Assembly (NCBI RefSeq): GCF_000022065.1
Contig: NC_011898.1
Coordinates: 1,852,501 to 1,916,500 of the forward strand
Length of the DNA: 64,000 nt
DNA from: Ruminiclostridium cellulolyticum H10
GTDB lineage: Bacteria > Bacillota > Clostridia > Acetivibrionales > DSM-1351
Reading direction: 5' to 3'
Both the position numbers and the translations under genes were made by a program. Below are positions 58,503 through 64,000 of this stretch, piece by piece. The notes beneath the pieces are model-generated. The model was not told the DNA's origin and ran no database searches. It saw only the letters and a list, made by a program, of their open reading frames with translations. Each line of letters opens with the position of its first letter. Within the stretch, counting starts at the first letter, position 1.

Positions 58503-60140
58503 ATGTATGCAAAAGCAAATGCCAAAAAGCAGGATAAAATTCAAAACAAAGGAGGTGTATTGCAAAAGGCTAAGTCTCCTAACAGGCGAAATATTAAACA
58601 GCAAAACCCGACGGAGATAATTCAACGTATCCGGATAAACCCTGAATCGATGACACAAAAAGATGTAGTACAACTTCAACATACAATTGGGAACCAAGCA
58701 GTTCAACGGTTAATGTCTCGGCTCCATAATAAAAATGGTTATAATGCAGAAGATAAACCCATACAGAAGAAAGAAGAAAAAAAGAAAGAGATTCAATCCA
58801 TATCAGAAAGGAATTCCCCATTGGGTCTGCCTATTAATCTAAAAGAAGGACTTGAATCACTCTCGAATATTGATCTTTCAGATGTTCAGGTACACTATAA
58901 TTCAGATAAACCTCAAGATGTAGGTGCTTTAGCTTTTACTCAAGGAAATAATATTCATATCGCACCCGGCCAAGAGAAGCTTCTTCCCCATGAAGGCTGG
59001 CATACAGTGCAGCAAAAGCAGGGTAGAGTACAGCCCACCATGCAAATGAAAACAGGAACACTTGTTAATGAAGATGCAGGTCTTGAAAAAGAAGCTGATG
59101 CTATGGGGAGTAGAGCTGAAAGAGAAAGTTCAGGAAACAAAACCTTACAATTTAAGGGATATTCAAAATTAAATCTGCCAGATTATAATGAAAATGTTAT
59201 ACAAAAGAAAGACAATGCTTCCAAAATCGGCAAAAAAGTAATATACAACCAACAAACAAAAAACTATAAAATAATTAATAGCAAGGATGGTTACGAAAAG
59301 GATTGGAGTGAAACCCCGCCAAAATGCATGCAAATTGTATATAGTAAAACTTTGAAATATGCATTATGCAACAATACTGGTGAAATTGCAAGTTACTTAA
59401 CTTCTGGCTGGTACACAGATCCACTTTGGGCCCAAGGAATAAAAGTTAGTAGCTATGATGTAAGCTTACAAGATTCATTAAATAAACAGATGAAACTAAG
59501 TGCAAAACCTCAAACACAAAAGAATGGTAAATGGGTTAATGCGGAAACCGATCAGGTAAAAAAATATTTAGATCCAAGTAACTTTAATGATGGTGTAAGC
59601 AAATACCAATTTCTTGATTTATCGGCATCTGCTGATATAAGTGAGAAAGAGATGACAAAATTCTTATCAGGTAAAGGAGTTCTTTCTGGTCATGCAAAGA
59701 CTTATTTGGACGCAGCTAAGAAATATAATGTCAGCGAGGTGTACTTAGCAGCACATTCAGCACTTGAAACAGGTAATGGCACAAGTGAACTAGCTAAGGG
59801 GGTCAAGGTAGAAGGAGTAAAAGTTTATAATATGTATGGCATCAATGCCACTGACAAAGACCCTGTAGGTGAAGGTTCCAAATATGCATATAAAATGAAA
59901 TGGACTTCGATAGATAAAGCTATCGATGGTGGTGCTGAATGGATTTCTAAAAACTATATAAATAGTTCTTCACATAGCCAAAATACTTTGTATAAAATGC
60001 GATGGAACCCTGCTTCACCCGGTGAGCATCAATATGCCACAGATATAGCATGGGCTGTTAATCAAACCTCTAGTCTTAAGAAAATGTACGATTCTTTTCC
60101 TAGTGCTTCTTTAAAGTTTGATATTCCAGTATATAAGTAA
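58503..60140 (+). CDS. DUF4157 (eCIS core)-GH73 glucosaminidase protein
   Basis: A 545-residue protein without a signal peptide. Residues about 50-75 contain LQHTIGNQAVQRLMSR, a linear motif typical of DUF4157 proteins. The DUF4157 domain (about 110-200) has DLSDVQVHYNSDKPQ, ALAFTQGNNIHIAPG and the metalloprotease-like HEGWH (His163, Glu164, His167). After a linker region, the C-terminal third (about 385-540) is a GH73-type N-acetylglucosaminidase: EVYLAAHSALETGNGTSEL with the catalytic Glu, and YNMYGINA. DUF4157 marks many effectors of extracellular contractile injection systems, and GH73 cuts peptidoglycan. No injection-system genes are in the window. The start ATG follows GAGGAGA. Confidence 0.78.
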   Translation: MYAKANAKKQDKIQNKGGVLQKAKSPNRRNIKQQNPTEIIQRIRINPESMTQKDVVQLQHTIGNQAVQRLMSRLHNKNGYNAEDKPIQKKEEKKKEIQSISERNSPLGLPINLKEGLESLSNIDLSDVQVHYNSDKPQDVGALAFTQGNNIHIAPGQEKLLPHEGWHTVQQKQGRVQPTMQMKTGTLVNEDAGLEKEADAMGSRAERESSGNKTLQFKGYSKLNLPDYNENVIQKKDNASKIGKKVIYNQQTKNYKIINSKDGYEKDWSETPPKCMQIVYSKTLKYALCNNTGEIASYLTSGWYTDPLWAQGIKVSSYDVSLQDSLNKQMKLSAKPQTQKNGKWVNAETDQVKKYLDPSNFNDGVSKYQFLDLSASADISEKEMTKFLSGKGVLSGHAKTYLDAAKKYNVSEVYLAAHSALETGNGTSELAKGVKVEGVKVYNMYGINATDKDPVGEGSKYAYKMKWTSIDKAIDGGAEWISKNYINSSSHSQNTLYKMRWNPASPGEHQYATDIAWAVNQTSSLKKMYDSFPSASLKFDIPVYK

Positions 60141-60226
60141 GGGTTTATTTTTGTTACAAATACTATGGGATTCAGCATAGAAAAAGTCTACTAAATTGAA
60201 TAATAATAACTAGAAAGGAATTATCA

Positions 60227-60919
60227 ATGAAAAAGTTAGTATTGTTTATGTTGATAGCAGCGAGTATTACAATATGCGGGTGTGATAATAAAACATCTAT
60301 AGATAGCAGTAATCGGAATTCAGGTATGCGGCAAGCTGCGACCCTAAAGATTAAAACAAACGAACAAACAAATAATAGACCTGCAGATAAAACCTCTGAA
60401 AACTCTAATAGTACTCAAACTGTAAACTCAGCAAAAAAAGATATTGAACCAATAAAAGTATCTGATTTTATAATATCCGATGGAATCGATAGTATAAAAT
60501 TGGATTCTCCTTTTAAGGAATTTAAATATCACAAACCTGAAGAGAAGATTGATAACAACTACGTTGGAGAAACAACCTCTGGTGAATATACTTATAAAAC
60601 TTATATGCACAAATATCCTGATTTCGATTTATATGTTTCAAATCTAAATTATAACCTTAAAAATAGAAATTTCGATGAGTATTATATAACTCAGATAACA
60701 CTAAATAATTCTAATTTTAAGACAGCAAGAGGAATTGCTATTGGTTCCAAATTAGAAAATGTGTATAACGCGTATGGAAGCACAGAGATGTCAAACTCAG
60801 ATGGGATTGTAGATATAAGCTATGGATTTGAAGATATGGAGTTATTATTTGCAATAGATAAAAAAAATCAAAATGTAAAAGAAATAGTCTTAATGATTAA
60901 GCCGGAAAATACTAATTAA
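60227..60919 (+). CDS. Putative lipoprotein of unknown function
   Basis: A 230-residue protein. The signal peptide ends in a lipobox-like TICGC (Cys19). A Ser/Asn/Thr-rich linker (about 25-75) follows, then a globular beta-rich domain to the C-terminus (ARGIAIGSKLENVYNAYGS, ISYGFEDMELLFAID). Similar C-terminal parts occur in other clostridial lipoproteins of unknown function. It lies 86 bp after the DUF4157-GH73 gene in the same direction, with a ribosome site AGAAAGGAA. A protective role against that enzyme is conceivable but unsupported. Confidence 0.7.
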   Translation: MKKLVLFMLIAASITICGCDNKTSIDSSNRNSGMRQAATLKIKTNEQTNNRPADKTSENSNSTQTVNSAKKDIEPIKVSDFIISDGIDSIKLDSPFKEFKYHKPEEKIDNNYVGETTSGEYTYKTYMHKYPDFDLYVSNLNYNLKNRNFDEYYITQITLNNSNFKTARGIAIGSKLENVYNAYGSTEMSNSDGIVDISYGFEDMELLFAIDKKNQNVKEIVLMIKPENTN

Positions 60920-61218
60920 TTGAGTTATTAGAGAATAATCTTCAGTTAAAGTGTTTAAGAATTAAGGAAAACCGTGGTTAAAAATCGACCCTCTAAAATC
61001 GTTTTAAAGGTAATATTTGAAGTTAAGTAATATAAAATATCCTCTAAATAGATATGTCTGTCTAAACCAGTATTACTTCATAATTCATTATTATAAGCTC
61101 ATTCCGTATAGGCGTACGTTGAAAACCGCCCCCAATTACACGAAATTAACCAATTCACTTTATTATAAGTTATTGTTGACTAGAAATGAAGATAAAAAAA
61201 GCAGTCTGTTTAGGCTGC
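60920..61218. other. Intergenic region holding the probable left prophage boundary
   Basis: No convincing gene; the short plus-strand ORF at 61017 has no ribosome site. It holds a terminator for the minus-strand gene at the right end. The left attachment site of the prophage should be here or nearby, but its partner lies outside the window, so it cannot be identified. Confidence 0.4.
61193..61217 (-). terminator. Terminator of the minus-strand prophage genes
   Basis: On the minus strand AAGCAG, loop, CTGCTT is followed by a T run (T7). It sits just after the stop of the small membrane protein gene. Confidence 0.75.
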
Positions 61219-61473
61219 TTAGCTTTTTGTAATAAGCTTTATAAAATCTATAATAGTTGAAATTAATAATAAGACTGCTATCGGTAATCCTATATAGATT
61301 ACTGCACGTAAAAGCTTGCTAGGGGGTTTATATTCGCTTTTATATCCGTAAAATCTTAATTCAAATAATATGTTTGTGAATATTCCAGTATTTTTCTTTT
61401 CAGCATCTTCGTGAAGTTTTATTTCTGCTTCATCCATTTGTTTTCTGAAATTTTTCTGAATTTCATTTTTCAT
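61219..61473 (-). CDS. Small prophage membrane protein, function unknown
   Basis: An 84-residue protein. A charged N-terminal helix (KNEIQKNFRKQMDEAEIKLHEDAEKK region) is followed by one or two C-terminal membrane segments (LLRAVIYIGLPIAVLLLISTI). The ATG at 61473 follows GTGGAG. It is transcribed with the XRE repressor gene. A role in superinfection exclusion or lysogeny is possible by position only. Confidence 0.6.
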   Translation of the reverse strand: MKNEIQKNFRKQMDEAEIKLHEDAEKKNTGIFTNILFELRFYGYKSEYKPPSKLLRAVIYIGLPIAVLLLISTIIDFIKLITKS

Positions 61474-61501
61474 GATGTCAACTCCACGTTGCAAAAATAA
61501 G

Positions 61502-61530
61502 CAGTCTAATACTAGACTGCTGCTTTTTCT
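61502..61530 (-). terminator. Hairpin between the XRE gene and the small membrane gene
   Basis: GCAGTCTA/TAGACTGC forms a perfect stem that overlaps the last codons of the XRE gene, with TTATTTTT after it on the minus strand. It would attenuate transcription into the downstream gene. Confidence 0.65.
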
Positions 61531-61739
61531 ATTCCTTGAATCTTTATTCTTCCAACTAACATATCAAGAGATACCATGTAATAGTCGGCTAGTTTCACTA
61601 ATGTTTTTATATCTGGTTCCCTTTTGTTGCTTTCATAGTGAGTGTATGCTTGCCTAGATATTTTTAATATTTCGGCTATATCTTGTTGAGTTTTATTGTG
61701 AACATTTCTTAAATATTTGAGATTTTCTCCTATATCCAT
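61512..61739 (-). CDS. XRE-family repressor-like regulator
   Basis: A 75-residue Cro/CI-type helix-turn-helix protein: LKYLRNVHNKTQQDIAEILK with recognition helix ISRQAYTHYESNKREPD, then LVKLADYYMVSLDMLVGR. The ATG at 61739 follows AAAGAGGTG; the upstream GTG is part of that site. It is divergent from rep across a 181-bp region with three copies of a palindrome, so it is the likely lysogeny repressor of the prophage. Confidence 0.88.
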   Translation of the reverse strand: MDIGENLKYLRNVHNKTQQDIAEILKISRQAYTHYESNKREPDIKTLVKLADYYMVSLDMLVGRIKIQGIEKAAV

Positions 61740-61816
61740 GTGTTTCACCTCTTTATATTAATTATATGCGAAATTTGAAGAGAATGAAAGGTATAGGCAA
61801 TTAATGGAATATTATA

Positions 61817-61831
61817 GCAACAAATTGTTGC
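61817..61831. promoter_or_regulatory. Operator site 1 (GCAACAAATTGTTGC)
   Basis: A perfect 15-bp palindrome located upstream of the rep -35 and between the two divergent promoters. An identical copy is at 61877-61891. Probable binding site of the XRE repressor. Confidence 0.7.
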
Positions 61832-61840
61832 TAATGAAGG

Positions 61841-61870
61841 TTGATAAATGCAACAAAATGTAGCTATAAT
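61841..61870 (+). promoter_or_regulatory. Promoter of the rep operon
   Basis: TTGATA at 61841-61846 and a perfect TATAAT at 61865-61870 are separated by 18 bp. Operator site 2 (61850-61864) fills the spacer and site 3 starts 7 bp after the -10, so repressor binding would block polymerase. Confidence 0.75.
61850..61864. promoter_or_regulatory. Operator site 2 (degenerate, 13/15)
   Basis: GCAACAAAATGTAGC differs from the palindrome at two positions, and lies exactly between the -35 and -10 of the rep promoter. Confidence 0.6.
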
Positions 61871-61876
61871 AAATTA

Positions 61877-61891
61877 GCAACAAATTGTTGC
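61877..61891. promoter_or_regulatory. Operator site 3 (GCAACAAATTGTTGC)
   Basis: Second perfect copy of the palindrome, covering the predicted transcription start of rep. Confidence 0.7.
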
Positions 61892-61920
61892 ATTTATACT
61901 ATATTTGGAGGTCATTGCTA

Positions 61921-62943
61921 ATGAAAATTTCAGTTAAAAATTGCATGATTGATTGGCTTGAGTTTTCAGTGTTTGAAATGACCGAAAAAAGTGTTTTATA
62001 TGCTCTTGGGCTTGAACATTTTAATTTTGAAGTTAAAAAGGGTCGATTTTATGGTCGTGTGCTAAGTTTTGAAAATATTATCACTATTAGTTCTCAATAT
62101 TTTGGTAATGGGGGAGTGGAACACGTACATGTAAGGTTTACTGGTAAGGGTTGTAGGCTTCTTGAACGAATATATGGCACAACTGATTTAAGGTCTGAAA
62201 TTAGACTACGTTTTATATTGTCTGACGTTAAAGTATCTCGTATGGATATAGCTTTGGACTATAACTATAAATTTGTTGTTGATTATTTCGAATCAGTGCT
62301 AAATGAGCGTTTAACGGGTGTTAAAGTCGTTGAGCATATCGGTAGTCTTAAATCTGGTTTAACCCTTTATTTAGGTTCTAGAAAGTCTGAAAAGTTCTTT
62401 CGTTTGTATGAGAAGGACTTTGAACAAAATGATTTTGAGAATTATAAGGATAGGTTGGAACTTGTATTGAAGAATCAATATGCCACGTATGAACTTTTTA
62501 ATGAAAATGAATTAATAAAAATAGTGTCCACGTATATGAATGATATCGAGTGGCAGGACACAGAAAGGCAGAGGTTGTGGAATGGTATGAAAAATGGTGA
62601 ATGTGAAATATCTCCTAAAATCAGGCACAAGAAATCTACTCTTAAAGAAAAGGGTGAATACATATTAACTACATATGCAAAAACTTTAAAGGCTTATGCT
62701 GAACAATATGGCACTAAGGATATTTCTTCCGCCATTCATGACGCTGTGTTGTCTGAAAAGGAAATTCGCTTAATCAATAATGAAAAGGTTCTTAAACTCA
62801 TGAAATATAGGAAACAGGCTCGACAAAAGGACAAACAAGTTCAAGAGTCTGTAAATGAAATTGAGATTAAAAAGGGTATTTTGTTAGATAATCTTATTGC
62901 AAATAATCAATCTGACAAGTTTGAGCAAATGAGGATTTGTTGA
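61921..62943 (+). CDS. Phage replication initiation protein (Rep_trans-like)
   Basis: A 340-residue protein with the arrangement of Rep_trans-family rolling-circle initiators of small plasmids and inoviruses: an N-terminal IDWLEFSVF strand, HVRFTGKGCRLLE (about residue 72), VSRMDIALDYNY (about 103), YLGSRKSEKFFRLYEK, then RLELVLKN. The C-terminus is Lys-rich and helical. It would nick the phage origin and start rolling-circle replication. The ATG at 61921 follows TTGGAGGTC; upstream in-frame codons overlap an operator. Confidence 0.8.
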   Translation: MKISVKNCMIDWLEFSVFEMTEKSVLYALGLEHFNFEVKKGRFYGRVLSFENIITISSQYFGNGGVEHVHVRFTGKGCRLLERIYGTTDLRSEIRLRFILSDVKVSRMDIALDYNYKFVVDYFESVLNERLTGVKVVEHIGSLKSGLTLYLGSRKSEKFFRLYEKDFEQNDFENYKDRLELVLKNQYATYELFNENELIKIVSTYMNDIEWQDTERQRLWNGMKNGECEISPKIRHKKSTLKEKGEYILTTYAKTLKAYAEQYGTKDISSAIHDAVLSEKEIRLINNEKVLKLMKYRKQARQKDKQVQESVNEIEIKKGILLDNLIANNQSDKFEQMRIC

Positions 62944-62945
62944 AA

Positions 62946-63047
62946 ATGATAATTTCGGAAACGTATGCGGTAGATAAGCTTAGGAGTGTACCGAGAAAAT
63001 GGATGGCTAAAGGCTCGAGACATTTCCCATTAATGTATACAAGGTGA
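62946..63047 (+). CDS. Small basic ORF between rep and the ssDNA-binding gene
   Basis: A 33-residue open frame starting 3 bp after the rep stop. GAGGA lies 10 nt upstream, inside the rep end. The product is basic (many Arg and Lys). No family is recognised. It may be real by translational coupling, or chance. Confidence 0.3.
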   Translation: MIISETYAVDKLRSVPRKWMAKGSRHFPLMYTR

Positions 63048-63095
63048 AAAGCCTGTTATATAAATTTAAAAAATAAATATTTGGAGGTATTTAAA

Positions 63096-63389
63096 ATGGC
63101 TAATTTTTTGGTTATGAATGTTAATCATTCGCAGGGTACAAGTAAGAAGAGTGGTAAGCCTTATGATTTTACAACTCTGACGGCATACAAAACTAAGGTG
63201 GAAAACAGTGAAAGTTTTAAAGGTATGCGACCAATGGAATTTTTCTGTGATAGTACGATTTTTTCAACTGTTCCGGCTCTTCCCGCCATTTGTGAAATCG
63301 AATATGATTTAGAACCCGGATATGGCGGTCAAGCAAGAATGACAGTTGTGTCTGTCAAGCTTGTAAAAAAGTTTGAATTTGGGGGATAG
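63096..63389 (+). CDS. Inovirus ssDNA-binding-like protein (pV position)
   Basis: A 97-residue protein: NFLVMNVNHSQGTSKKSGKPYDF, a beta-rich body, and CEIEYDLEPGYGGQARMTVVSVKLVK at the end. Size, beta-rich composition and the place right after rep match filamentous-phage gene V proteins that coat single-stranded phage DNA. The ATG at 63096 follows TTGGAGG. Identification is by context and composition, not by a clear motif. Confidence 0.62.
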   Translation: MANFLVMNVNHSQGTSKKSGKPYDFTTLTAYKTKVENSESFKGMRPMEFFCDSTIFSTVPALPAICEIEYDLEPGYGGQARMTVVSVKLVKKFEFGG

Positions 63390-63397
63390 GTGTTTGT

Positions 63398-63529
63398 ATG
63401 TCTGAATTAGAAGTGTTACAGCAGATTCAGCAAGGTATTGAAGCGTTAGTGATAGAAATCGGTTTTGTCTGCGGATTATTAATTGCATTGTTATTTTCGA
63501 AGGCTTGGGGGCGAAATACTCATGTATGA
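63398..63529 (+). CDS. Tiny membrane protein, pVII-like position
   Basis: A 43-residue protein with a polar N-terminus (SELEVLQQIQQGIEALV), one membrane span (IGFVCGLLIALLF) and a short basic end. A GGGGGATAGGTG site lies just upstream. It is in the slot of Ff pVII (33 residues), a minor tip protein. Stop and next start overlap by 8 bp. Confidence 0.6.
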   Translation: MSELEVLQQIQQGIEALVIEIGFVCGLLIALLFSKAWGRNTHV

Positions 63530-63644
63530 TATGTATGCAGATTTGTTTTTAAAAGGTTTTGGTTATGGCTTAGTTACTGGGGTAGTTTGTTATATGTTTA
63601 CTTGGGGTCTTACTGTAGGCATACGTCTACTTAAGCAAATATAA
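63522..63644 (+). CDS. Tiny membrane protein, pIX-like position
   Basis: A 40-residue protein with one membrane span (GYGLVTGVVCYMFTWGLTVG) and a basic C-terminus (IRLLKQI). Overlap with the previous ORF implies coupled translation. It is in the slot of Ff pIX (32 residues). Confidence 0.6.
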   Translation: MYDMYADLFLKGFGYGLVTGVVCYMFTWGLTVGIRLLKQI

Positions 63645-63663
63645 TGATTAGGAGGTTTTTGTT

Positions 63664-63906
63664 ATGAGAAAAGTGAGTAAGAAGTTTGTCGGAACAATGG
63701 TTGCGTCATTAGTAGTTGTATCTACGTGTATATCGATTTTTGCAGAGGATTCAGATACAGTTACTGCAATGGGTACTGCAATGTCTGGTGTGAAAAGTGA
63801 TGGGATAAGTGCTTTGTCCACTGTTGCACCGTACGGTATTGCAATTATGGGAGCATTTTTGATTTGGAAACTGGGTGTCAAATTTTTTAAATCTCTTGCC
63901 AAGTAG
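63664..63906 (+). CDS. Inovirus major coat protein (pVIII-like)
   Basis: An 80-residue preprotein. A basic signal peptide of about 27 residues ends SIFA, followed by a mature part of about 53 residues: acidic N-terminus (EDSDTV), an amphipathic stretch, a membrane span (GIAIMGAFLIWKLGV) and a basic C-terminus (KFFKSLAK). This matches the M13 pVIII layout and size (23 plus 50 residues), and the end GVKFFKSLAK resembles M13's GIKLFKKFTS. Ribosome site AGGAGG precedes the ATG; a strong terminator follows. Confidence 0.8.
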   Translation: MRKVSKKFVGTMVASLVVVSTCISIFAEDSDTVTAMGTAMSGVKSDGISALSTVAPYGIAIMGAFLIWKLGVKFFKSLAK

Positions 63907-63918
63907 TAATAATTACAT

Positions 63919-63949
63919 AAAAAGGGTAGCTATATGCTACTCTTTTTTA
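63919..63949 (+). terminator. Terminator after the major coat gene
   Basis: AAAAGGGTAGC pairs with GCTACTCTTTT (one G-T wobble) around TATAT, followed by TT. Ff phages have a terminator at the same point, which separates high-level coat expression from the minor coat genes. Confidence 0.88.
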
Positions 63950-63966
63950 GTGTTGGAGGTGTTTGG

Positions 63967-64000
63967 ATGCGTAAAAAGCTTATATCTATAGCTTTAAGCA
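63967..64000 (+). CDS. Start of an exported phage protein (partial, cut by window edge)
   Basis: An ATG after TTGGAGGTG reads MRKKLISIALS, the beginning of a signal peptide. In the Ff order this place belongs to the minor coat/adsorption protein pIII. Only 11 codons are visible. Confidence 0.5.
   Translation, partial: MRKKLISIALS

Larger units (their letters stand above)
61219..64000. mobile_element. Left part of an inovirus (filamentous phage) prophage
   Basis: The gene series is repressor and small membrane gene (minus), then rep, small ORF, ssDNA-binding-like protein, two tiny membrane proteins, major coat protein, terminator, and a new exported protein (plus). It follows the order of Ff phages. 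The expected morphogenesis ATPase (pI/Zot) would lie beyond the right edge, so the assignment rests on order, sizes and coat protein features. The left end is uncertain. Confidence 0.8.

Noticed and set aside
61015-61046. Possible dif-like site for XerCD integration of the prophage
   Set aside because: The stretch looks vaguely like a Firmicute dif site, but only about half of the arm positions agree, and the partner site is outside the window.
61017-61232. Plus-strand ORF of 71 codons left of the prophage
   Set aside because: No ribosome site, an odd composition, and its end overlaps a terminator for the opposite strand.

Overview
The window is about 64 kb from a low-GC, Gram-positive, spore-forming, cellulosome-producing clostridium. 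The best fit is Ruminiclostridium (the R. cellulolyticum / R. papyrosolvens group). This rests on an alpha/beta-type small acid-soluble spore protein, SLH-anchored surface proteins, two secreted glycoside hydrolases ending in type I dockerins with Ala-Leu/Ala-Ile/Ser-Ile recognition pairs, a GH120 beta-xylosidase, and the order of the housekeeping genes.

Layout. (1) 1-4281: the 3' end of a 16S-tRNA-Ala-23S-5S operon. A 119-nt structured element sits in front of both the 23S and the 5S gene. (2) 4705-5385: a two-OB-fold SSB-like protein followed by several T-tailed hairpins. (3) 5805-8747: apbE / NusG-domain-II / Gx transporter / polyprenyl synthase operon. (4) 8793-21569: the conserved Firmicute translation and signalling operon priA-def-fmt-DUF116-yugP-rsmB-rlmN-prpC-prkC-rsgA-rpe-thiN, followed by tRNA-Ala(GGC). 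(5) 21873-30304: an accessory stretch with a GNAT acetyltransferase, a small membrane protein, an alkyltransferase-like protein, an IS256-family element inside a decaying gene, a surface protein with four FN3 repeats and a cohesin-like module, and an IS110-family element with a long 3' noncoding tail. (6) 30302-43496: a two-component system divergent from a 3320-residue SLH surface protein. (7) 43679-49998: carbohydrate use, with an AraC regulator divergent from a GH120 beta-xylosidase, a dockerin-bearing GH18 enzyme, and a convergent dockerin-bearing GH26 mannanase with a CBM35-like module. (8) 50282-56357: DUF1232 protein, a frameshifted LTD-PHP phosphoesterase, a PAP2 phosphatase, an ArsR-like regulator and a GshF-type glutathione synthase split into two overlapping genes. 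(9) 56407-57695: a complete IS3-family element. (10) 58032-60919: SASP, a DUF4157-GH73 protein and a lipoprotein.

(11) 61219 to the right edge: the left part of what I interpret as an inovirus (filamentous phage) prophage. Two minus-strand genes, one an XRE repressor, face a plus-strand series: Rep_trans-like replication protein, 33-residue ORF, ssDNA-binding-like protein, two tiny single-span membrane proteins, a major coat protein with signal peptide, a strong terminator, and the start of another exported protein. This is the Ff (M13) order II-V-VII-IX-VIII-terminator-III. Three copies of a 15-bp palindrome lie over the rep promoter. The prophage, with its pVII/pIX-like ORFs and operator set, is the most exciting system here. 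The duplicated rRNA-spacer RNA element, supported by compensatory base changes, is second.

All assignments come from reading motifs by eye. No database search was run.
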